Shown here piece by piece: positions 7,907 to 16,774 of a stretch of 64,000 nucleotides of DNA. The notes under the pieces are model-generated. The model was not told the origin of the DNA, ran no database searches, and saw only the letters and a program-made list of their open reading frames with translations. The translations under genes and the position numbers were made by a program. Numbering within the stretch: the stretch's first letter is position 1; each line of letters opens with the position of its first letter. The DNA comes from Microbacterium ureisolvens (GTDB lineage Bacteria; Actinomycetota; Actinomycetes; Actinomycetales; Microbacteriaceae), in contig NZ_JAEUAX010000009.1 of NCBI RefSeq assembly GCF_019511645.1, positions 62,001 to 126,000 of the forward strand, read 5' to 3'.

Positions 7907-10200
7907 CGGACAACGAACTGCGCGCCGTCTCGGAGCGCGTCCTCGCGCTGCACGCACGGATGACCGTCGACGAGAAGCTCGCACAGCTCGTCGGCTACTG
8001 GGTCGACCAGGGGAACGAGGTCGTCGCGCCGATGGCCGGCGAGATGGTGACGTCGACGCGGTACGAGGACGCCACGGTGAACGGCATCGGACACCTCACC
8101 CGGGTCTACGGCACACGCCCCGTAGACCCGGTCGCCCGGGCCGAGTGGCTCTGGGCGGAGCAGCGTCGCCTCCGGGAGCAGACGCGCCTGGGGATCCCCG
8201 CGATCGTGCACGAAGAATGCCTCACCGGGCTCGCCGCGTGGAAGGCCGCGACCTTCCCCACGCCGCTGGCCTGGGGCGCCGCCTTCGATCCGGAGCTCAC
8301 CGAGGAGCTCGGCGCGGCGATCGGCCGCTCCATGGCCGCGCTCGGGATCCATCAGGGGCTCGCTCCGGTGCTCGACGTGATCATGGACCCCCGATGGGGC
8401 CGTGTGGACGAGTGCATCTCGGAGGACCCGTACGTGGTCGGCACGATCGGCACGGCGTACGTCAAGGGACTGCAGTCGGCCGGCGTCCACGCCACCCTGA
8501 AGCACTTCGCGGGGTACTCCGCGTCGCAGGCGGGTCGCAACCACGCCCCCGTGCACATGGGCCGCCGGCGACTGCAGGACACCGTGCTCCCGCCGTTCGA
8601 AATGGCCGTGCGCGACGGTGGGGTTCGCGCGGTGATGAACTCCTACGCGGAGATCGACGGCGTTCCGGTCGCCTCGAACCCCGAGCTGCTCACCGCCCTC
8701 CTGCGCGACGAGTGGGGATTCGACGGCACGGTCGTCGCCGACTACTTCTCCGTCGCCTTCCTCCACGCCCTGCACGGGGTCGCGGCAGACCTCGGCGAGG
8801 CCGCGCTGCTCGCACTGCGCGCGGGGATCGACGTGGAGCTGCCCACGGGCGACGCGTTCGTCGAGCCCCTGCGCGCACTGCTGGACTCGGACGCCCAGGC
8901 GCGCGCCGACGTGGACCGCGCCGTGCTGCGTGTGCTCTCGCAGAAGGAGGAGCTCGGTCTGCTCGACGAGGACTTCTCTTCCCCGCCGACGCAGGTCGAC
9001 CTCGACAGCCCGGAGCTTCGCGGTATCGCCCGGCGCACGGCCGAGGAATCGGTCGTGCTCCTCCGCAACGACGGCGTGCTCCCGCTCGCGGCGCCTCGCA
9101 CGATCGCGCTCATCGGCCCGAACGCCGACGCCGCGGAATCGCTGATGGGCTGCTACTCGTTCGCCAACCATGTGCTGGCGCACCATCCCGGCACGCCGCT
9201 GGGCTTCGAGATCCCCACGGTCGCCGAAGCTCTGCGCGTGGAGTTCCCCGGCGCCGACATCGTGCTCGAGCGGGGCTGTGATGTCGAAGGCGACGACGAG
9301 CACGGCATCGCGGACGCCGCCCGCGCGGCGGCCGATGCCGAGGTCGCGATCGTGGTCGTGGGTGACCGCGCCGGCCTGTTCGGACGCGGAACCGTCGGCG
9401 AGGGCAACGACGTGGACGACCTGGAGCTGCCCGGTGTGCAGCGCACGCTCGTCGAGGCCGTGGTCGCCACCGGCACCCCGACCGTCGTGGTCGTCGTCTC
9501 GGGGCGCCCGTACGCGATCGGCTGGATGCTGGACGGCGCCACCCCGGCCTCCGCGGTGCTGCAGGCCTTCTTCCCCGGCGAGGAGGGCGGAGCCGCGATC
9601 GCCCGCATCGTGTCGGGCGCGGCCGAGCCGTCGGGCCGGCTGCCGGTCTCGCTTCCCCGGTCGGCGGGCTCGCAGCCGTACACGTACCTGCATCCGGTCC
9701 TCGGCGGGCCGACCGAGATCACGAGCGCCGACAACACTCCGGCACGGCCCTTCGGGTTCGGGCTGACGTACACCGCGTTCGCCCGAGAGGATCTCACGGC
9801 GTCGGATGCCGCGACGGACGGCGCCATCACGGCGCAGGTGCGTCTGTCGAACGTGGGCGACCGCACGGGCACCGATGTCGTGCAGCTCTACGCCAGGGAC
9901 ATCGTGGGCTCGGTCACCCGCCCCGTCGCGCAGCTGCTCGCCTATCACCGCGTCACACTGGAACCGGGAGAGTCGGCGACCGTCGCGTTCTCGGTGCCCA
10001 CGTCGCGGCTCGCCTTCACCGGACGCGACGGTCATCGCATCGTCGAGCCCGGTGCGGTGGAGCTGTGGGTCGGCGGATCGTGCGCCGAGCGCGACACCGA
10101 GACCCGGATCGAGCTCGTCGGAGCCGTGCACCCGATCACGGCCGACGCCCCCCGCACGGCGACGGCCACCGTGTCGGCCCTGGTTCCCGACCCTCGGTGA
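7903..10200 (+). CDS. Glycoside hydrolase family 3 enzyme, probably beta-xylosidase (BxlA-like)
   Basis: Cytosolic GH3 exo-glycosidase of 765 residues without a signal peptide, so it should act on imported disaccharide. The GH3 N-domain has the nucleophile Asp280 in GTVVADYFSV, plus KHFAGYSASQAG and the MNSYAEIDGVP segment. A C-terminal GH3 domain (about residues 375-600) and a fibronectin-III-like domain (about 670-760, LAYHRVTLEPGESATV) follow. Length and its place after two permeases match BxlA of the Streptomyces bxl operon. Together with xylAB in the same window this favours beta-xylosidase over beta-glucosidase, but GH3 specificity cannot be read from sequence alone. Confidence 0.88.
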   Translation: MTDNELRAVSERVLALHARMTVDEKLAQLVGYWVDQGNEVVAPMAGEMVTSTRYEDATVNGIGHLTRVYGTRPVDPVARAEWLWAEQRRLREQTRLGIPAIVHEECLTGLAAWKAATFPTPLAWGAAFDPELTEELGAAIGRSMAALGIHQGLAPVLDVIMDPRWGRVDECISEDPYVVGTIGTAYVKGLQSAGVHATLKHFAGYSASQAGRNHAPVHMGRRRLQDTVLPPFEMAVRDGGVRAVMNSYAEIDGVPVASNPELLTALLRDEWGFDGTVVADYFSVAFLHALHGVAADLGEAALLALRAGIDVELPTGDAFVEPLRALLDSDAQARADVDRAVLRVLSQKEELGLLDEDFSSPPTQVDLDSPELRGIARRTAEESVVLLRNDGVLPLAAPRTIALIGPNADAAESLMGCYSFANHVLAHHPGTPLGFEIPTVAEALRVEFPGADIVLERGCDVEGDDEHGIADAARAAADAEVAIVVVGDRAGLFGRGTVGEGNDVDDLELPGVQRTLVEAVVATGTPTVVVVVSGRPYAIGWMLDGATPASAVLQAFFPGEEGGAAIARIVSGAAEPSGRLPVSLPRSAGSQPYTYLHPVLGGPTEITSADNTPARPFGFGLTYTAFAREDLTASDAATDGAITAQVRLSNVGDRTGTDVVQLYARDIVGSVTRPVAQLLAYHRVTLEPGESATVAFSVPTSRLAFTGRDGHRIVEPGAVELWVGGSCAERDTETRIELVGAVHPITADAPRTATATVSALVPDPR

Positions 10201-10218
10201 GACCGACCCCCGCAAGAC

Positions 10219-10255
10219 GAAGGGCCCCGAGTGCGCAACGCACTCGGGGCCCTTC
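10219..10255. terminator. Bidirectional terminator
   Basis: A perfect 17-bp stem (GAAGGGCCCCGAGTGCG with its complement) around a CAA loop, flanked by AAGAC and TTCTTCG. It lies between the convergent ends of the GH3 operon and the Gfo/ThuA operon and can serve both. Confidence 0.88.
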
Positions 10256-10301
10256 TTCGTGTCGGCAGGACGGGGCGGATGCCTCGGCCGGCCGGGTTCT
10301 C

Positions 10302-11396
10302 TCAGAGCCTGCGCCAGTGCTCGGCGGGGGTGAGCGGGACCAGCGACGGACGCTCGACGGTCGTCGTCAGCGACTCACGCACCCCCGACGCGGCCGATGC
10401 GGCGAGCGCGGTCATGATCTCGAGCACGTGCAGGGCCATGGCCCCGCTGGCGCGACTCCCGCCCGCGACGAGGTCCAGCAGCCCGATGCCGCGTCCCGAG
10501 TCGACGTACCCGGCGGAGGGCTCGAGCGTCTCCCACGATGCGTCGCGGGTGTGCAGCTGCACGTCGCCGTCGAAGTGGTTCGGGTCCGGCACGAGGAGAG
10601 ACCCGTCGACGCCGTGCACCTCGATGGGCGCCGCCGTCGAGCGGACGCCGTCGAAGCTCATCGTGACGGTCGAGATCGCCCCCGACGCGTGGTGCAGGAT
10701 GCCGGTGAGATGCGTGTCGACCTCGACCGGGACGCCCTCCCCCGCCCGAGGTCCCGAGCCGATCACGCGCTCGTCGCGCGACCGCGAAGACGCTCCCGAC
10801 ACCGCGGACACCGGTCCGAGCAGCTGCACGAGCGACGTGACGTAGTACGGCCCCATGTCGAGCAGCGGGCCGCCGCCCTCGCGGTAGTAGAAGTCAGGCT
10901 GCGGATGCCACGACTCATGGCCCGCCGAGATCCACATCGCCGACGCCGACACCGGGCGACCGATCCGCCCGTCGTCGATCGCGGCGCGGGCGGTCTGCAC
11001 GCCTGTCCCGAGCACCGTGTCGGGAGCACCCCCGACATGCACGCCCGCGGCGGTCGCGGCATCCGTGATCCGCAGAGCGTCCGCGAAGGTCGCCGCGAGG
11101 GGCTTCTCTCCATAGACGTCCTTGCCGTGTGCGATGGCGGCGAGCGCGACCTCGGCGTGGGCGGCGGGGATCGTGAGGTTCAGGACCGTACGGATGCTGC
11201 GATCCTCGAGCAGCTCGGCGGTGGTGAGCGCGCGGCACCCGGGGATGCCCTCCGCCGCGGCGGCCGCGCGTGCCGGGTCGAGGTCGGCGACGGCGGCGAT
11301 GCGCACGCTCGAGGCCGGGAGCAGGGTGTCGAGGTACTGGCGCGAGATCACGCCGAGCCCCACGATCCCGACATCGGTCACCGTGCCGCGGCTCAT
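10302..11396 (-). CDS. Gfo/Idh/MocA-family NAD(P)-dependent oxidoreductase
   Basis: 364-residue sugar-type dehydrogenase. It opens with a Rossmann GIVGLGVISRQYLDTL and carries the family EKPLAATF motif (the EKP lysine is catalytic) and GGGPLLDMGPYYV in the C-terminal domain. It is the third gene of an operon transcribed right to left; its start overlaps the ThuA stop by ATGA. It resembles the oxidoreductase at 31923 in several segments (LNLTIPA, EKP, PDTVLG-GVQTA, GPLLDMGPYYV), so the two are paralogues. Substrate unknown; the ThuA and LacI context suggests a disaccharide or polyol oxidised at one sugar ring. Confidence 0.88.
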   Translation of the reverse strand: MSRGTVTDVGIVGLGVISRQYLDTLLPASSVRIAAVADLDPARAAAAAEGIPGCRALTTAELLEDRSIRTVLNLTIPAAHAEVALAAIAHGKDVYGEKPLAATFADALRITDAATAAGVHVGGAPDTVLGTGVQTARAAIDDGRIGRPVSASAMWISAGHESWHPQPDFYYREGGGPLLDMGPYYVTSLVQLLGPVSAVSGASSRSRDERVIGSGPRAGEGVPVEVDTHLTGILHHASGAISTVTMSFDGVRSTAAPIEVHGVDGSLLVPDPNHFDGDVQLHTRDASWETLEPSAGYVDSGRGIGLLDLVAGGSRASGAMALHVLEIMTALAASAASGVRESLTTTVERPSLVPLTPAEHWRRL

Positions 11397-12085
11397 CGTG
11401 CTGCCCACAGCATGCCTCGCTCGATGATCGTGCGGACGTTGTCGTCCTGCAGCACGTCGAGGCTGTGTCCGGGCGTCGACACGAACACGCGCCCCTGTCC
11501 CCAGTCGCGCGTCCACACCGCCGGCGACGTGATCGGCCGGTGCCACGGGTGATACGGCTGCACGGGGTGCGTGGTGGTCGCGAGCACGTCGTTGAGGTCG
11601 TCGTGCAGCACCCAGTACTGCTCGGTCGTGAGCTCGAAGTCGTCGATGCCCGCCATGATGTCGTGGCTGCGGCCGAGTTCGGAGATCTCGACCGTGTAAC
11701 GCAGGTAGTTGTCGCTCTGGTCGCCGTGCACCTCGTCGGGATGCTTCGACGGGTGGGTGGCGAACTGTCCTCCCACGAGCTGGAGATAGTCGGAGCTCGC
11801 GCGGAACGAATCCGCGATGCCCCCGTGCCACCCGGCGAGCCCGGTGCCCGCGGCCACCGCGTCGCGGAGGCCGCGGATCGCCTCCTGCGACGCCTCGGAC
11901 ATCGTCACCGACTGCACCACGAGGTCGACCCCGGCCATGCGGTCGGCGTCGGCGTACACCTGCGGGTCTTCCTCGACGGTGACGTCGAAGCCGCTGGAGC
12001 GGAGGAACGGCAGGAAGAGCTCGGTCGCCTCGACCGGGTGATGGCCGTCCCATCCGCCGCGGACGACGAGGGCGGTGCGTGTCAT
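11393..12085 (-). CDS. ThuA-domain protein
   Basis: 230-residue ThuA family protein, a glutamine-amidotransferase-like fold. It starts MTRTALVVRGGWDGHHPVEA and contains LVVQSVTMSEAS, GTGLAGWHGGIADSFR and the HP-YHPWHRPITSPAVW segment typical of ThuA. In rhizobia ThuA and ThuB work in oxidative disaccharide (trehalose, sucrose) use. Here it is flanked on both sides by Gfo/Idh/MocA dehydrogenases with ATGA overlaps, so all three products probably act in one sugar-oxidation route. Exact chemistry is unknown. Confidence 0.85.
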   Translation of the reverse strand: MTRTALVVRGGWDGHHPVEATELFLPFLRSSGFDVTVEEDPQVYADADRMAGVDLVVQSVTMSEASQEAIRGLRDAVAAGTGLAGWHGGIADSFRASSDYLQLVGGQFATHPSKHPDEVHGDQSDNYLRYTVEISELGRSHDIMAGIDDFELTTEQYWVLHDDLNDVLATTTHPVQPYHPWHRPITSPAVWTRDWGQGRVFVSTPGHSLDVLQDDNVRTIIERGMLWAAR

Positions 12086-13290
12086 TCGGGGGTCCCTTCT
12101 TCGGTGCCGGCTGCCACCGGCGTGAGGATGCTGTCGTGAGCGGCGCTCTGCTCCACCGCGGCGAGCACGCGCTGCACCTGCGTCGCGTCGGCGAAACTCG
12201 GAGACACCGCGATCTCACCGGCGACCGCGCGCACGAAGTCGACGGCCTGGTGGGCGAACAGGTGCTCGTAGCCGAGTCCGTGTCCTGCGGGCCACCATGC
12301 TCCGGCATACGGATGCTGCGCCTCGGTGACCTGCACGCGCCGGAAGCCCTGCGCGGCATCGGCTTGTGCGTCGTACACCTCGAGCTCGTTCATGCGCTCG
12401 AAGTCGAACGCGATGGCGCCGCGGTCGCCGTTGATCTCGATGCGGTTGGCGTTGCGCCGGCCGGTCGCCATGCGGGTCGCCTCGAAGACGCCGAGTGCAC
12501 CGCCGTCGAAGCGCGCAGTGAAGGCGGCGGCGTCGTCGACGGTCACCGAAAGCCGGTCGGAGGTGTCGGCGGCGACTCCGCCGAGTCCCTCCACGGCCGC
12601 GCGGCGGGGCCGGGAGGCCACGAAAGTTCGGATGGTGGCCGACACCGCATCGATGCGCTGGCCAGCGAGCCACTGTGCGGTGTCGATGCTGTGGGCGCCG
12701 ATATCGCCGAGGGCGCCCGAGCCCGCCCGGTCGCGGTCGAGGCGCCACGTGTGCGGGGAGTCCGGGTCGCTCAGCCAGTCCTGCAGGTACTGCGCGCGCA
12801 CGTGCCGGATCTCGCCGATGCGCCCCTCTTCGATGAGCCGGCGGGCGAGCGCGAGTGCCGGCGTGCGGCGGTAGCTGAAGCCGCACATCGCCACCGCACC
12901 GGACCGGACGGATGCTGCGGCCGCGGCATCCGTCATCTCCTGCGCTTCGGCGACGGAGTTGGCCAGCGGCTTCTCGCACAGCACGTGCTTTCCGGCGGCG
13001 AGCGCTGCGAGCGCGATCTCGGCGTGGGTGTCGCCGGGCGTGCAGATGTCGATCACGTCGATGTCGTCGCGCTCGACGGCTTCTCGCCAGTCGACCCCGT
13101 GCTCGGGCCACTCCCAGCGGGCGGCGGCCTCGGCCGTCGCATCGGCGCGGCGGCCGACGAGCAGCACGTTCTCCGGCGCGAGCGGCAGGTCGAAGAAGTG
13201 CGGCGCCGTGCGCCAGGCCTGTGTGTGCATGCGGCCCATGAAGCCGGTGCCGATCAGCGCGATGCGCAGCGGGGATGTCGTCGTCGTCAT
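12082..13290 (-). CDS. Gfo/Idh/MocA-family oxidoreductase
   Basis: 402-residue dehydrogenase with a Rossmann motif RIALIGTGFMGRMHTQAW, the DICTPGDTHAEIAL stretch, CEKPLANS with catalytic Lys, and GDIGAHSIDTAQW in the C-domain (His likely catalytic). The ATG at 13288-13290 follows GGGAAGGGA; the in-frame extension upstream is rejected because it would run through the divergent promoter. It leads the operon with ThuA and the second oxidoreductase. It is divergent from a LacI regulator, which likely controls it. Confidence 0.88.
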   Translation of the reverse strand: MTTTTSPLRIALIGTGFMGRMHTQAWRTAPHFFDLPLAPENVLLVGRRADATAEAAARWEWPEHGVDWREAVERDDIDVIDICTPGDTHAEIALAALAAGKHVLCEKPLANSVAEAQEMTDAAAAASVRSGAVAMCGFSYRRTPALALARRLIEEGRIGEIRHVRAQYLQDWLSDPDSPHTWRLDRDRAGSGALGDIGAHSIDTAQWLAGQRIDAVSATIRTFVASRPRRAAVEGLGGVAADTSDRLSVTVDDAAAFTARFDGGALGVFEATRMATGRRNANRIEINGDRGAIAFDFERMNELEVYDAQADAAQGFRRVQVTEAQHPYAGAWWPAGHGLGYEHLFAHQAVDFVRAVAGEIAVSPSFADATQVQRVLAAVEQSAAHDSILTPVAAGTEEGTPE

Positions 13291-13348
13291 CGTGGTCGTC
13301 CCTTCCCGGAACAGACGATGCCACCGGGGACTCGCGCTGGTCGAGGAA

Positions 13349-13358
13349 CTTGCGCAAA
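13349..13358. promoter_or_regulatory. Candidate LacI operator between divergent genes
   Basis: The 77-base gap between the oxidoreductase operon and the LacI gene contains the palindrome TTGCGCAA (13350-13357) within GAACTTGCGCAAAACT. The central CG step and flanking symmetry fit a LacI-family site. It ends 10 bases before the regulator's ATG, so it could block both directions. Confidence 0.5.
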
Positions 13359-13367
13359 ACTGGTCGC

Positions 13368-14366
13368 ATGCCTGCCCGCGTGACCCTCGCCGCCGTCGCG
13401 GTCCACGCCGGCGTGAGCGTGGGCACCGCTTCGCGCGCCCTCTCGGGCCGCGGCGACCTCGCCCCGGCGACACGGCGCCGGGTGCTCGCCGCGGCGCGCG
13501 CACTGGGGTACGCCCGCGATCCGGCGGCCGGCGGGCGACCCTCCGGAAGCTCACGCCTCGTCGACCTCGTGCTCGGATGGTTCCACAACGCCTACTCCGA
13601 CGAGGTGACCGCCGGTGCGCGCAGCGCGGCCGCGGCCGCGGGCTACGACCTCGTCCTCACCGAGGAGCGCGACACCCCGGACGACGACTGGCCGATGCGC
13701 ATCCGCCGGCGCGGTTCGGCGGGCGTGGTCCTCGGGCTCATCTCGCCGACGGCATCGCAATTGGCCGCGATCACGGATGCGGAGATCCCGGTCGTGCTGA
13801 TGGACCCGCAGGCCGAGACCTCCCGCGGCCTCGCGAGCGTCCGGACGACGGACCGCGAGGGCGCGTTCGCGGCGGCGACCCACCTCGTCGAGCGCGGCGC
13901 GACGCGATTCGCGATCGTGCTCGGATCCCCGCCGTACCGATACGGCCGCGCGCGGAACTCGGGTTTCCGGGAAGCGCTGCGGGTGGCGGCCCCCGGCGCC
14001 GACCTCGTCGCGCTGCAGGCGGACTGGAGCGGAGCGGCGGCGCGTGAGGCGGCACTGCCCCTCCTGCGTGGCCTCGCACCCGGCGAACGCCTCGGCGTCT
14101 TCGCGTGCACCGATGAGATGGCTGCGGGCGTGTACGCCGCCGCCGCGGCGACCGGGCGCCGCATCCCCGACGAGGTGCTCGTCGTGGGGTTCGACGATCT
14201 GCGGGGCGCGCGGTGGCTGACCCCGCCCCTCACGACCGTGCGGCAGCCGATCCGCGAGATGGCGGCGGCCGCCGTGACGGCCCTCGCCGACGCCGCGGCC
14301 GGCGCCGCACTGCCGCCGGCGCCGATCGTGCTGCCGACCCGGCTCGTCGAGCGCGGCTCCACCTGA
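13368..14366 (+). CDS. LacI-family transcriptional regulator
   Basis: 332-residue LacI/GalR protein. The headpiece is at residues 3-50 (VTLAAVAVHAGVSVGTASRA) and the ligand domain follows (VLGLISPTASQLAAI, IVLGSPPYRYGRARN, VFACTDEMAAGVY, VVGFDDLRGARWLTPPLTTV). It is divergent from the ThuA-type operon and presumably represses it. No clear ribosome site precedes the ATG at 13368, so initiation may be leaderless, but I see no good -10 at the right distance. Confidence 0.88.
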   Translation: MPARVTLAAVAVHAGVSVGTASRALSGRGDLAPATRRRVLAAARALGYARDPAAGGRPSGSSRLVDLVLGWFHNAYSDEVTAGARSAAAAAGYDLVLTEERDTPDDDWPMRIRRRGSAGVVLGLISPTASQLAAITDAEIPVVLMDPQAETSRGLASVRTTDREGAFAAATHLVERGATRFAIVLGSPPYRYGRARNSGFREALRVAAPGADLVALQADWSGAAAREAALPLLRGLAPGERLGVFACTDEMAAGVYAAAAATGRRIPDEVLVVGFDDLRGARWLTPPLTTVRQPIREMAAAAVTALADAAAGAALPPAPIVLPTRLVERGST

Positions 14367-14472
14367 GGATCCGGACGGACCGGTGGCCGCAGCATCCGAA
14401 CCGGACGAAACGTCGCAGGTCGACGCGCGGGGCACCCGAGTAGCGTGGGAGCAGTCTGACGGAAGGCACCCC

Positions 14473-15876
14473 ATGTCGATCACGACCGAACGCCACGCCC
14501 GCACCGATGCCGAACTGCAGCAGATGGCCAAAGACCACCTGTGGATGCACTTCGCCCGCCAGTCCGTGATGACCGACGGACCGGGTGTGCCGATCATCGT
14601 CAAGGGCGAGGGTCACCACATCTGGGACTCGCAGGGCAAGCAGTACATCGACGGCCTGGCGGGATTGTTCGTCGTCGCCGCGGGCCATGGCCGCAAGCGC
14701 CTCGCCGAGGTCGCGGCGAAGCAGGCCGAGCAGCTCGCGTTCTTCCCCATCTGGTCGTACGCGCACCCTGCCGCGATCGAGCTCGCCGACCGGCTGGCCG
14801 ACTACGCCCCGGGCGACCTCAACAAGGTGTTCTTCTCCACCGGCGGCGGCGAGGCGGTCGAGACGGCGTTCAAGCTCGCGAAGTACTACTGGAAGATCCA
14901 GGGCCAGCCGACCAAGCACAAGGTGATCTCGCGCTCGGTGGCCTATCACGGCACTCCCCAGGGTGCGCTGGCGATCACCGGCATCCCAGCGATGAAGTCG
15001 ATGTTCGAGCCGGTCACGCCGGGCGGCTTCCGCGTGCCGAACACCAACTTCTATCGCGCCGCCGACATGGGGGCGCCGTCGGGAAGCCTCGAGGAGTTCG
15101 GGGTGTGGGCGGCCGACCGCATCGAGGAGATGATCCTCTTCGAAGGCCCCGACACGGTCGCGGCGGTCTTCCTCGAGCCCGTGCAGAACTCGGGCGGCTG
15201 CTTCCCGCCGCCTCCCGGCTACTTCCAGCGCGTGCGCCAGATCTGCGACAAGTACGACGTGCTGCTCGTCTCGGACGAGGTCATCTGCGCGTTCGGACGC
15301 ATCGGCCACATGTTCGCGTGCGACGCCTACGGGTACGTTCCCGACATGATCACATGCGCGAAGGCGATGACCAGCGGCTACTCGCCGATCGGCGCGACCA
15401 TCGTGAGCGACAAGGTCTACGAGCCGTTCGCCCACGGCGACCGCGCCTTCTATCACGGCTACACCTTCGGAGGGCACCCGGTCTCGGCGGCCGTCGCGAT
15501 GGCGAATCTGGACATCTTCGAGGAGGAGGGCCTCAACGAGCGCGTCCGCGAGAACTCTCCGCTGTTCCGCTCGACCCTCGAGAAGCTCACCGACCTGCCC
15601 ATCGTCGGCGACGTGCGCGGGGACGGGTACTTCTTCGGCATCGAGCTCGTGAAAGACAAGGCGACGAAGGAGACCTTCGACGACGACGAGTCCGAGCGGC
15701 TGCTGCGCGGGTTCCTGTCGAAGGCGCTGTTCGATGCGGGTCTGTACTGCCGCGCCGACGACCGCGGTGACCCCGTCATCCAGCTCGCCCCGCCCCTCAC
15801 GATCGGACCCGCGGAGTTCGACGAGATCGAGCAGATCCTGCGTAGCGTCCTCACGGAGGCATGGACTCGACTCTGA
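14473..15876 (+). CDS. Class III (omega) aminotransferase
   Basis: PLP-dependent aminotransferase, 467 residues. The PLP lysine is Lys297 in CAKAMTSGYSPIGA and the pyridine-binding Asp is Asp268 in LLVSDEV; FSTGGGEAVETAFK and GRIGHMF also fit the family. The ATG at 14473 has GGAAGG 8 bases upstream, and TAGCGT around 14440 may be the -10. Databases usually call close homologues aspartate aminotransferase family proteins. The W-rich N-region suggests a pyruvate-dependent omega-transaminase acting on a diamine or beta-alanine-like donor. It stands alone, so the substrate is not set by context. Confidence 0.85.
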   Translation: MSITTERHARTDAELQQMAKDHLWMHFARQSVMTDGPGVPIIVKGEGHHIWDSQGKQYIDGLAGLFVVAAGHGRKRLAEVAAKQAEQLAFFPIWSYAHPAAIELADRLADYAPGDLNKVFFSTGGGEAVETAFKLAKYYWKIQGQPTKHKVISRSVAYHGTPQGALAITGIPAMKSMFEPVTPGGFRVPNTNFYRAADMGAPSGSLEEFGVWAADRIEEMILFEGPDTVAAVFLEPVQNSGGCFPPPPGYFQRVRQICDKYDVLLVSDEVICAFGRIGHMFACDAYGYVPDMITCAKAMTSGYSPIGATIVSDKVYEPFAHGDRAFYHGYTFGGHPVSAAVAMANLDIFEEEGLNERVRENSPLFRSTLEKLTDLPIVGDVRGDGYFFGIELVKDKATKETFDDDESERLLRGFLSKALFDAGLYCRADDRGDPVIQLAPPLTIGPAEFDEIEQILRSVLTEAWTRL

Positions 15877-15919
15877 CGCTTCCGCGCGCCCGACCGCGCA
15901 AGCGGGTTATGGTTGCCCC

Positions 15920-16363
15920 GTGGGCACGATCTACTACGGCGGTGGCGCGACGCCGATCCATATCGAGGACCGTGCGCTGGCGCATCTGAAGGTCGTCATC
16001 GCGACGAAGCTGCGCCGCGACGAAAGCTTCACGGTGTCATGGCAGCACCCCGACGACCAGCCCAGGGGCCGCAGCACGATCTGGCTGCACCCGTCGATCC
16101 CGCTGCGGTTCGTCTTCGACGACCCCGAACCCGCCGAGCTCAGCCGCGAGTGGATCGAGGAGCTCGCCAACTCGGCCAGCTCGACAGGCGGCATCATGCT
16201 GGTCGCCGAGCACTTCGACACCGGCCCCCTGCCCGTGCTGCAGGGTGTCGAGGGCGGCGACGCCCCCGATGTGGCACTCGGCAATGTCGACGTCGAGCAC
16301 CTGGATGTCGATCGGCTCACCGTCGGCGGCACCGAGGTGACGCCCGACGACGTCACCGGCTAG
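15920..16363 (+). CDS. DUF7882-type small protein, longer paralogue
   Basis: 147 residues. The first 95 form the DUF7882-like domain seen in the next gene too: MGTIYYGG, DDR/EDRALAHLKVVIATKLRR, TIWLHPSIPLRFVF, REWIEELANSAS. The remaining 50 residues are acidic with repeated VxVExLDVD patterns and look extended. Such proteins are common in Microbacteriaceae, often with a misleading DNA-ligase label; no function is established that I know of. The GTG start follows TATGGT (15908-15913) by 6 bases, a leaderless layout. It is convergent with its paralogue, the stops being 3 bases apart. Confidence 0.7.
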   Translation: MGTIYYGGGATPIHIEDRALAHLKVVIATKLRRDESFTVSWQHPDDQPRGRSTIWLHPSIPLRFVFDDPEPAELSREWIEELANSASSTGGIMLVAEHFDTGPLPVLQGVEGGDAPDVALGNVDVEHLDVDRLTVGGTEVTPDDVTG

Positions 16364-16366
16364 GGC

Positions 16367-16690
16367 TCATCCCTCCGTCGGCCGCGGCGCGTCGTCGTCC
16401 TCGGGCTCCGGAAGGATCGCCAGCCCGTTGGGGCCGCTGGCCGAGAGCATCAGCTCCTCGACCCAGCGGCGGTTGATGCGCGGGTGCCGGCTGCCGAAGA
16501 AGTGGAACTGGATCGGCACCGAGGGGTGGATCCAGAAGCTCCGCCGGCCGCTGCCGTCGCCGATCTCGACGTCGAACATGAAAGGCTCGGAGCGGCGCAG
16601 CTTGTTCATCATGACGATGCGCAGATGCGCCAGCGTGCGGTCGTCGATGTCTACCGAGTTGGCGTTGGTGTCGTAGATGAACCGGCCCAT
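16367..16690 (-). CDS. DUF7882-type small protein, short paralogue
   Basis: 107 residues, collinear with the N-domain of the convergent gene: MGRFIYDT, DDRTLAHLRIVMMNKLRR, SFWIHPSVPIQFHFF, RRWVEELMLSAS. It lacks the acidic C-terminal tail and ends in PEPEDDDAPRP. TAGGCT (16697-16702) lies 6 bases before the ATG, so the transcript should be leaderless. No membrane segment or signal is seen. Function unknown; probably a cytosolic regulator or binding protein expressed as a set with its partner. Confidence 0.7.
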   Translation of the reverse strand: MGRFIYDTNANSVDIDDRTLAHLRIVMMNKLRRSEPFMFDVEIGDGSGRRSFWIHPSVPIQFHFFGSRHPRINRRWVEELMLSASGPNGLAILPEPEDDDAPRPTEG

Positions 16691-16708
16691 GGCAGGAGCC
16701 TAACGCCG

Positions 16709-16774
16709 GATCAGGGCGGCGCGAATGCCCTGATCAGCGGGGCGCGAATGCCCTGTCAGCGCGGCGCGAACGCC
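16709..16774. repeat. Three-copy repeat over the TetR gene end, also a hairpin
   Basis: GGCGCGAATGCCCTG-like units start at 16718, 16741 and 16763 (spacing 23 and 22). The last copy encodes the C-terminal residues and lies next to the stop of the leftward TetR gene; the other two follow the stop. GATCAGGGC (16709-16717) pairs with GCCCTGATC (16727-16735) around a 9-nt loop, so the array probably terminates TetR transcription ahead of the DUF7882 promoter. Confidence 0.65.

Noticed and set aside
7705..10215. 836-codon open frame antisense to the GH3 gene
   Set aside because: Arg/Gly/His-rich shadow typical of high-GC DNA; the sense strand encodes a full GH3 enzyme in a coupled operon.
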